Shown here in pieces: positions 8,105 to 12,876 of a DNA stretch of 12,876 bases. Position numbers and translations under genes: made by a program. Numbering within the stretch: position 1 is the first letter of the stretch; each line of letters opens with the position of its first letter. Below the pieces are notes generated by a model. The model did not search any database and was not told the origin of the DNA. It was given only the letters and a program-made list of their open reading frames with translations. Source of the stretch: Bacteroidia bacterium (lineage in GTDB: Bacteria; Bacteroidota; Bacteroidia; NS11-12g; UBA9320); NCBI GenBank assembly GCA_013042025.1, contig JABDQY010000145.1, forward strand, positions 1-12,876, read 5' to 3'.

Positions 8105-8747
8105 TCCTAAGATTGTATTTTTTGATTTTGATGGAGTTGTATTAGATTCTGCTAAAATTAAAACCTTGGCTTTCCCAGAAGTATTTAAGGACTATCCTCA
8201 GCATCTAGAGGCAATAACCAACTATCATTTAGAAAATCAAGGGATTTCGAGATATGAAAAGTTTGATTGGATTTATCAAACATTATTGAAAACCGAGTTG
8301 TCAAATTCTAAAAAAGAAGAATTGGGAAACACGTTCTCTGAGATAGTGCTAGAAAAAGTGATGCAGTGTCCGTTTATCAAAGGAGCGAAGAATTTACTTG
8401 AATACTTTAGAGAAACGAATATTAAGTGTGTTGTAGCTTCAGGTACACCGTACAAGGAACTTCATACTATTATTAAGAAGAGAAATCTTTCCCAGTTTTT
8501 TATTGAAGTGTGGGGTTCGCCAAAACACAAAGAAGCAATCATTGAAGATATCTTAGAGAGATATTCAATTGAGCCTTCTGAAGCATTGTTTCTTGGTGAT
8601 GCCACTACAGATTATTTCGCAGCTAAATCAAATAATGTCCCTTTTCAAGCGGTTTACTCAGATGAGATGATAGATTTCTGGGAGAACGAAAACATTAAAT
8701 CGATAAACGATTTAGAACAGATTAAGTCACTCTATTTTTCGAATTGA
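8097..8747 (+). CDS. HAD-superfamily phosphatase
   Basis: The 216-residue protein starts MTNPKIVFFDFDGVVLDSA, giving HAD motif I (D10-x-D12-G, with the nucleophile Asp10 and acid/base Asp12). A cap of helices at about 18-85 marks a subclass I (C1) enzyme. Motif II is VVASGT (112-117, Ser115). Motif III lysine is probably Lys143 or Lys145 in SPKHKE, and motif IV is FLGDATTDY (165-173, Asp168 and Asp172). These enzymes hydrolyse small phosphomonoesters in the cytoplasm. In this operon it could dephosphorylate a sugar-acid phosphate before CMP activation, as KdsC does before KdsB; this is inference. The frame is open upstream of 8097, but the ATG at 8097 places motif I at residue 10, as usual. 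The start overlaps the methyltransferase end by 8 bases; the stop forms a TTGA overlap with the next gene. Confidence 0.88.
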   Translation: MTNPKIVFFDFDGVVLDSAKIKTLAFPEVFKDYPQHLEAITNYHLENQGISRYEKFDWIYQTLLKTELSNSKKEELGNTFSEIVLEKVMQCPFIKGAKNLLEYFRETNIKCVVASGTPYKELHTIIKKRNLSQFFIEVWGSPKHKEAIIEDILERYSIEPSEALFLGDATTDYFAAKSNNVPFQAVYSDEMIDFWENENIKSINDLEQIKSLYFSN

Positions 8748-9385
8748 CGATTACTTCTTTCAAAACAGAACTAGAGCTTTGCATTAATCTAAGAAGTGAA
8801 CTTTTAGAGCAATTGAATGACAATAAACGCATTAAAAATATTGCAATTAGCGGAGGATCTACACCAACTGCACTCTTCAACTATTTAGGAAATCATCCGT
8901 TAAGTAGTGAATTGAATAATTCGGCAAATGTTTTTTGGGTTGATGAACGTTACGTTCCAACTTCTGACCAAAGAAATAATTCTTCGGTTGCTCTAGATTT
9001 ATGGTTTCAACATGAAGATAGATTGAATATATTTCCTGTAAAAACTGAAGTTAATCCAATTGAAAAGTGTGCGGTTGAGTATGCCTCAATACTTAAAGAA
9101 AAAAGTAATTTTAAACTGGATTTAGTATTATTGGGAATGGGTTTAGATGGACACATAGCATCAATCTTTCCTGGTCAATCGCATAGTACTGAAGTTTTTT
9201 CCTGTAAACATCCTACAGACGGAACCCAAAGAATCAGTATGAGCTTAGAACTACTTTCAAAAGCAGAGCATATATGGCTTTTAATAAACGGGGAAGAGAA
9301 AAGGAAGGTGCTCGAAAAGAATATGGATTTACCAATTCATAAACTCATTCAAAAGAAAGATATCAAAGTATATCATCTTGGTTAA
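8744..9385 (+). CDS. 6-phosphogluconolactonase-family (DevB/SOL-like) protein
   Basis: The 213-residue protein covers the whole glucosamine-6-phosphate isomerase/6-phosphogluconolactonase domain. It has ISGGSTP (35-41), FWVDERYVP (64-72) and the hallmark GMGLDGHIASIFPG (131-144), which contains the lactonase His. The usual D-S-N stretch after DERYVP is altered to QRNNSS (76-81). Members hydrolyse the delta-lactone of 6-phosphogluconate, or isomerise glucosamine-6-phosphate; the details here fit the lactonase branch better. No glucose-6-phosphate dehydrogenase or 6-phosphogluconate dehydrogenase is next to it, so this copy probably serves the glycan pathway, perhaps opening a sugar-phosphate lactone made by one of the dehydrogenases. 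The TTG at 8744 is the only possible start: the frame has a stop at 8723-8725 and no other start before the GGSTP motif. It overlaps the next gene by 8 bases. Confidence 0.88.
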   Translation: MTITSFKTELELCINLRSELLEQLNDNKRIKNIAISGGSTPTALFNYLGNHPLSSELNNSANVFWVDERYVPTSDQRNNSSVALDLWFQHEDRLNIFPVKTEVNPIEKCAVEYASILKEKSNFKLDLVLLGMGLDGHIASIFPGQSHSTEVFSCKHPTDGTQRISMSLELLSKAEHIWLLINGEEKRKVLEKNMDLPIHKLIQKKDIKVYHLG

Positions 9386-10478
9386 GAAAAAGATATTATT
9401 CATTCGACCTACATTAGGTCAAGGGGGAGCAGATAAGGTAACCTTGAATTTGCTTAGAGGTTTTGATCGATCAAAGTATGAAATTTCTCTTGCTCTTATG
9501 AAAATGGAGGGTAAGCTAATCAATCAGATACCAAATGATGTTCCAGTAATAGATTTAAAAAAGAAGTCGCTGTGGTTCACTTTGCCAGTGCTGATGAAAC
9601 TTTTTCGAAAGAGTGATTTTGACATATTCTATTGCACAAGTAGTGGGATGTCTATTCCGGTGGTACTTTCAAAAGTTCTAAGCTCTAGTACTAAAATTAC
9701 TGTAATTTCAGAAAGAAGTTCTTTGCTTAGAAGAATGAATTCGGGATTAAAGAACAAGCTAATTCTGGGATTGAAGAAATGGTTAAATAAGCAATCAGAT
9801 TTTATTGTTGTAGTTTCTGAAGGACTGCGAAACGAGTTACTGCAGCTTACTGATGTAAGCCCAAATAAAATAGTGGTCTGTAACAACCCAGTGATTCCAA
9901 AAGACCTTAGCAGTTTGATGGATCAAAGTGAGTTGGAGAATTCATTCAACAATGCGAAGACCAAAATTTTGGCAGTTGGTCGATTGGTTAAAGAGAAAGA
10001 CTACAAAACCTTAATTAAAGCTTTCAGTGTTATTGAAGAAGAATCAGACGCAACGCTCTTTATTTTGGGAGAGGGACCTCTTAAAAGTGAATTGTTAGGA
10101 TTAATTGCAAGCCTTTCATTAGATAAGAAGGTGGTATTTCTAAATTTTGACGTAAATCCATATAAGTACTTAAAAAAGAGTGATGTTTTTGTAATGTCCT
10201 CGCAAAACGAAGGAATGCCAGGTACTTTAATACAAGCCATAGCGTGCGGTACACCATCAATTTCAACCGATTGTCCTACTGGGCCAGCGGAAATTATTGA
10301 AGATGGACAAAACGGATTCCTTGTGCCTGTTGGAAACTATCTTGAGTTGTCAAAGAAGATATTAGATTTGCTCAACGATGAAATTACCAAAGATAAATTC
10401 AAAACCAATGGTCCAGAATCTGTGAAACGTTTTAGAGAAGAACATGCTATTTCATCCTATTTTTCATTTATTTCTTGA
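9378..10478 (+). CDS. Glycosyltransferase, GT4 family
   Basis: The 366-residue protein is a complete GT-B fold transferase. The N-terminal acceptor domain begins KKILFIRPTLGQGGADKV, with the glycine-rich G-x-G-G-A loop at 14-18, and includes VISERSSLLR (109-118). The C-terminal donor domain begins ILAVGRLVKEKDYKTLIKAF (197-216), followed by FILGEGPLKSEL (228-239) and VMSSQNEGMPG (272-282). CGTPSISTDCPTGPAEII and NGFLVP are typical of PglJ-like GT4 enzymes. In the EX7E donor motif the first Glu is Glu278 and the second is replaced by Gln286 (EX7Q). It probably adds a sugar to the undecaprenyl-linked repeat unit with retention of configuration. The start must be TTG at 9378, because the next Met lies at residue 42, past the glycine loop. 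It ends in a TTGA overlap with the following gene. Confidence 0.92.
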   Translation: MVKKKILFIRPTLGQGGADKVTLNLLRGFDRSKYEISLALMKMEGKLINQIPNDVPVIDLKKKSLWFTLPVLMKLFRKSDFDIFYCTSSGMSIPVVLSKVLSSSTKITVISERSSLLRRMNSGLKNKLILGLKKWLNKQSDFIVVVSEGLRNELLQLTDVSPNKIVVCNNPVIPKDLSSLMDQSELENSFNNAKTKILAVGRLVKEKDYKTLIKAFSVIEEESDATLFILGEGPLKSELLGLIASLSLDKKVVFLNFDVNPYKYLKKSDVFVMSSQNEGMPGTLIQAIACGTPSISTDCPTGPAEIIEDGQNGFLVPVGNYLELSKKILDLLNDEITKDKFKTNGPESVKRFREEHAISSYFSFIS

Positions 10479-11635
10479 AAGTTGATATTATAATAACAAA
10501 TCCCAACCATCATGTTCTTATAACATTACCGGTTGCGAGACAGCTTCAAAAACAGAGGATTGAAGTAAACTATATTTCATTATGTGAAGTTAGGAAATTC
10601 AGAACTCCTGAAAAGTTATTTAATGATATTCCTGTTCCATATAAGAAATTCAATATCAAAGTTCCTAAAGGAAAATCAAATGGTTCCAAAGAAACAAAAT
10701 GGTACTCGCTGTTAGTGTCTTTTTTGATGAGACAAACCTTTTGGTTTACAGTTCTCCGACCCAAATTGAGGAGATGGCTGAAAGGAACAACCCATGCTAT
10801 TTTATTGAACGATACGGCTTATCCTGGCAATTTTATAGTGAGTTACTTAAAGAATAAAAAAGTTAAGACCATTTTAATGCAAGAGGGGATTCGTTTCCCA
10901 TTGCCTGTAGAAGCGGTGAATAATTATGGAAGTAGTGGTGTTGATTATCTTGTAACTTGGGGTGTTAAATCAAAAGAGTATTTTGATACGATAGTGCATC
11001 CAAGAACACAGGTTGTTGCACTTGGTAGTCCTGGTTTTGATAAATCGCTATACTTACAACAATCATTGGATTCTGTTCCAGATAAAATAGAAAAGGTGGC
11101 CATTTTTGGAAATCCAATTGATGATCAAAAGTTTGTTACTCATGATGAGAAAAATGCGATTTATGTAGACTTAGCAAGAACAATATGTGACTATGCTAAA
11201 AGTAAAAATAGAAAACTTGAGGTCGTATTTAAAAACCATCCACGAGAGTCACCTGAGTATTTACGCGATATTTTGCAAAAGAATGGTTTAGGACACATTA
11301 AAGTGTATGAAAGCAATTCGGATATTGACATAGTAATCAATACGGTTGATGCTGGAATTGTTTTCGCTTCTACGGTTGGAATTAATGTTATCGTTCATGG
11401 TAAAAAGTTGGCGGTTGTTAAGCTTAAAAACCATGATTATTTGGGTGATTATGTTCAAGATAATGTTGCTTACAGCTTAAACATTTATAATCCAGAAATT
11501 ACAGAACAATTGGATGATTTTCTGAGTGGTGAACATTATCATTTTAGAAATTATAGATATTATCTTGATCGTTTCGCAGCTAACGCTGGAAACAGCGAAC
11601 ATGTTGTAGCTAAGTTTATATCAGAATTAGAATGA
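10475..11635 (+). CDS. Putative GT-B-fold transferase, family unclear
   Basis: The 386-residue protein has no signal peptide or clear membrane segment. Its architecture suggests two Rossmann-like domains. The first includes MKVDIIITNPNHH..., NDTAYPGNFIV (112-122) and ILMQEGIRFP (133-142), like the Q-x-G-I segment of CDP-glycerol glycerophosphotransferase and Kdo or polysialyltransferase-like enzymes. The second includes VAIFGNPIDD (208-217), VVFKNHPRES (250-259, with the K-x-H-P-R-E signature of such transferases), VYESNSDIDIVINTVDAG, and FASTVGINVIVHGK (297-310), which resembles a nucleotide-binding turn with a sugar-binding Ser/Thr. I do not recognise a specific family. It follows a CMP-sugar block and could be the transferase for the CMP-activated product, but that is an inference. 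TTG at 10475 is required, since the next Met is at residue 85. It has an ATGA overlap with the next gene. Confidence 0.6.
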   Translation: MKVDIIITNPNHHVLITLPVARQLQKQRIEVNYISLCEVRKFRTPEKLFNDIPVPYKKFNIKVPKGKSNGSKETKWYSLLVSFLMRQTFWFTVLRPKLRRWLKGTTHAILLNDTAYPGNFIVSYLKNKKVKTILMQEGIRFPLPVEAVNNYGSSGVDYLVTWGVKSKEYFDTIVHPRTQVVALGSPGFDKSLYLQQSLDSVPDKIEKVAIFGNPIDDQKFVTHDEKNAIYVDLARTICDYAKSKNRKLEVVFKNHPRESPEYLRDILQKNGLGHIKVYESNSDIDIVINTVDAGIVFASTVGINVIVHGKKLAVVKLKNHDYLGDYVQDNVAYSLNIYNPEITEQLDDFLSGEHYHFRNYRYYLDRFAANAGNSEHVVAKFISELE

Positions 11636-12789
11636 AGTACTACCTCTGGGCACTTTTCTTAATACTAAATCCATTCTATTTTTTTGAAAGTGGAAACCCA
11701 CAAATAAGCGATTTTCTGATGTTTAGTATGCTTGTTTTTTCCCCTTCTGTAATCTCATTGGGTATAAAAAGAAGTCCTTTCTCTACTAAATCACTTTTTG
11801 CATTTCTTACCTATACTTTTCTTGCCAATGGTATTCTGTATTTAGTATATATAACCAGTTATAGAGGCATTCCGATGCTCGCAACCGTATTTTACGTCTA
11901 TAACATAGCAGTATTATTTTACGTAATGGGAATTGCAAATCAGAATATACGAAAATTTGTAGTTTTCACGCAATGGGGTATCATTCTTTCTGTTGGCATT
12001 CAAATAGGTTATTATATGGTGTTCGGTTCCTATAATTACGATATACTACGACCTGCGTTTTTCTTCAGAACACCCAATCAACTAGGATATTATGCTTTGA
12101 TAATGTTAAGTGCGTTTGTGGTCTTAAATAAGCTAAACCGAATCAACATGGTTTATTTTGTTGCGGTATTCTTATCATGTTTGTTTATGACCTTAGTGAG
12201 TGCGTCTAAAGCCGCAGTGGGTGGTGCTCTATTCTTGTCGGTATACTATTTGTTTGATAGCCAAATGCTTAAAGGATATGGCCTAGTTGCTGTATTGGTT
12301 ATCTTTTCAGCAAGCTATTTCTTTGTATTTAAAAGCGATCAAGGTTCTCGACAAGCAGATTATTTATTGGAGCGTGTAGAACAAGGAACCAAAGAGCAAA
12401 ACATCACAGAGTGGGAATATAGAGGTTATGATAGAATGAGTAATCATCCAAAGTACTTAATACTAGGATCTGGAGAAGGAATGTATCGTAGATTTAAAAC
12501 ATACATTCATCACCATGAAATGCATTCATCATTTGGTAATCTGTTATTTAGTTATGGAATTCCAGGTTTCACACTATTTCTAGTTTTCTTTTTTAGTCTT
12601 TTTAAAGGCTTATCAATTAAAACTTCGCTTTACATTGTTCCTGTAATATTATATAGTTTCACACATATGGGGCTGCGATTTACTCCTCTTTGGATTCTTT
12701 TTGCTTTGTTCCCGTTAATCTATTCTCTTAGCCGCTATCAGCAATATCAAGCCAAGATAAAAATAAATGAAAAAACCCAAGATACTTAG
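11632..12789 (+). CDS. wzy: O-antigen polymerase/ligase-type membrane protein (Wzy-like)
   Basis: The 385-residue protein has about 10-11 predicted membrane segments, with a large external loop at about 234-310 between helices, as in O-antigen polymerases and the WaaL ligases. Characteristic points are FFFRTPNQLGYYALIML (143-159), SASKAAVGGAL (190-200), LILGSGEGMYRRF (276-288) and the loop end HHEMHSSFGNLLFSYGIPGF (294-313). The last matches the H-x-x-x-x-x-x-x-x-G-x-x-G pattern of the Wzy_C region. It would join lipid-linked repeat units in the periplasm, or transfer glycan to lipid; I favour polymerase because it sits among glycosyltransferases. Low sequence conservation in this class makes the polymerase/ligase distinction uncertain. 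The ATG overlaps the upstream stop by 4 bases, and the coding end overlaps the next gene by 23 bases. Confidence 0.82.
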   Translation: MKYYLWALFLILNPFYFFESGNPQISDFLMFSMLVFSPSVISLGIKRSPFSTKSLFAFLTYTFLANGILYLVYITSYRGIPMLATVFYVYNIAVLFYVMGIANQNIRKFVVFTQWGIILSVGIQIGYYMVFGSYNYDILRPAFFFRTPNQLGYYALIMLSAFVVLNKLNRINMVYFVAVFLSCLFMTLVSASKAAVGGALFLSVYYLFDSQMLKGYGLVAVLVIFSASYFFVFKSDQGSRQADYLLERVEQGTKEQNITEWEYRGYDRMSNHPKYLILGSGEGMYRRFKTYIHHHEMHSSFGNLLFSYGIPGFTLFLVFFFSLFKGLSIKTSLYIVPVILYSFTHMGLRFTPLWILFALFPLIYSLSRYQQYQAKIKINEKTQDT

Positions 12790-12876
12790 AATAACAACAG
12801 TAAGCCTTTCATTGGAAAAGCTTCTCACAGGTCAAATTGGGTACATGGAATCAAATGGTTTTGAAATGTATACTGC
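12767..12876 (+). CDS. Glycosyltransferase, GT4-like, N-terminal part (3' truncated by window)
   Basis: An ATG at 12767 opens a frame to the end of the window. The visible start reads MKKPKILRITTVSLSLEKL followed by LTGQIGYMESNGFEMYT. This is the familiar N-terminus of Bacteroidota GT4-like transferases (K-I-L-R-I-T-T-V-x-x-S-L followed by L-x-G-Q and a G-F-E/V strand), in which the first Rossmann strand is followed by the acceptor-binding loop. It overlaps the end of wzy by 23 bases. Only about 37 residues are visible, so donor and linkage are unknown and completeness cannot be judged. Confidence 0.7.
   Translation, partial: MKKPKILRITTVSLSLEKLLTGQIGYMESNGFEMYT

Noticed and set aside
1..12876. 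CRISPR, tRNA/rRNA, insertion sequence, direct repeat arrays, intrinsic terminators and promoters.
   Set aside because: I saw no repeat-spacer pattern, transposase, inverted repeat with T-run or RNA gene; the intergenic gaps are at most 5 bases, leaving no room for such elements outside coding sequence.

Overview
The window is an AT-rich stretch in which every gene lies on the + strand. It reads as the middle of a surface-polysaccharide (O-antigen, capsule or exopolysaccharide) biosynthesis operon. Base composition, near-absence of Shine-Dalgarno sequences and protein style suggest Bacteroidota, probably Flavobacteriia or a close relative. That assignment is inference, because no marker gene is present. 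No RNA gene, mobile element, CRISPR array, promoter or terminator is supported, and no intergenic gap exceeds 5 bases.

Layout: (1) 3-389, the 3' end of a GT4-type glycosyltransferase. (2) 395-2236, a glutamine-dependent asparagine synthase-family amidotransferase, probably amidating a sugar acid. (3) 2239-3714, a multi-pass GT-C (PMT/ArnT-like) glycosyltransferase. (4) 3720-9385, a seven-gene metabolic block: Gfo/Idh/MocA oxidoreductase, CMP-sugar synthetase-like cytidylyltransferase, D-2-hydroxyacid dehydrogenase, extended SDR (NAD-dependent epimerase/dehydratase), SAM methyltransferase, HAD phosphatase and a 6-phosphogluconolactonase-family protein. (5) 9378-12876, assembly genes: a GT4 glycosyltransferase, a GT-B-like transferase of unclear family, a Wzy/ligase-type polymerase, and the 5' end of another GT4-like glycosyltransferase.

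The most interesting part is the block at 3720-9385. It pairs a CMP-transferring enzyme with two dehydrogenases, a lactonase-like protein and a phosphatase, but shows no NeuB/KdsA-type PEP-condensing synthase. One coherent reading is an oxidative route to a CMP-activated 2-ulosonic (or related) acid: sugar phosphate to lactone to aldonate, dephosphorylation, oxidation at C2, then CMP activation. The neighbouring GT-B-like protein would be a candidate transferase. This is a hypothesis, not an observation.

The second notable property is translational. Thirteen successive junctions range from a 23-base overlap to a 5-base gap. Five starts must be GTG or TTG and a sixth probably is, often in TTGA overlaps, which points to strong translational coupling. 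No initiating phosphoglycosyltransferase, Wzx flippase or export gene falls inside the window, so those steps must be encoded elsewhere.
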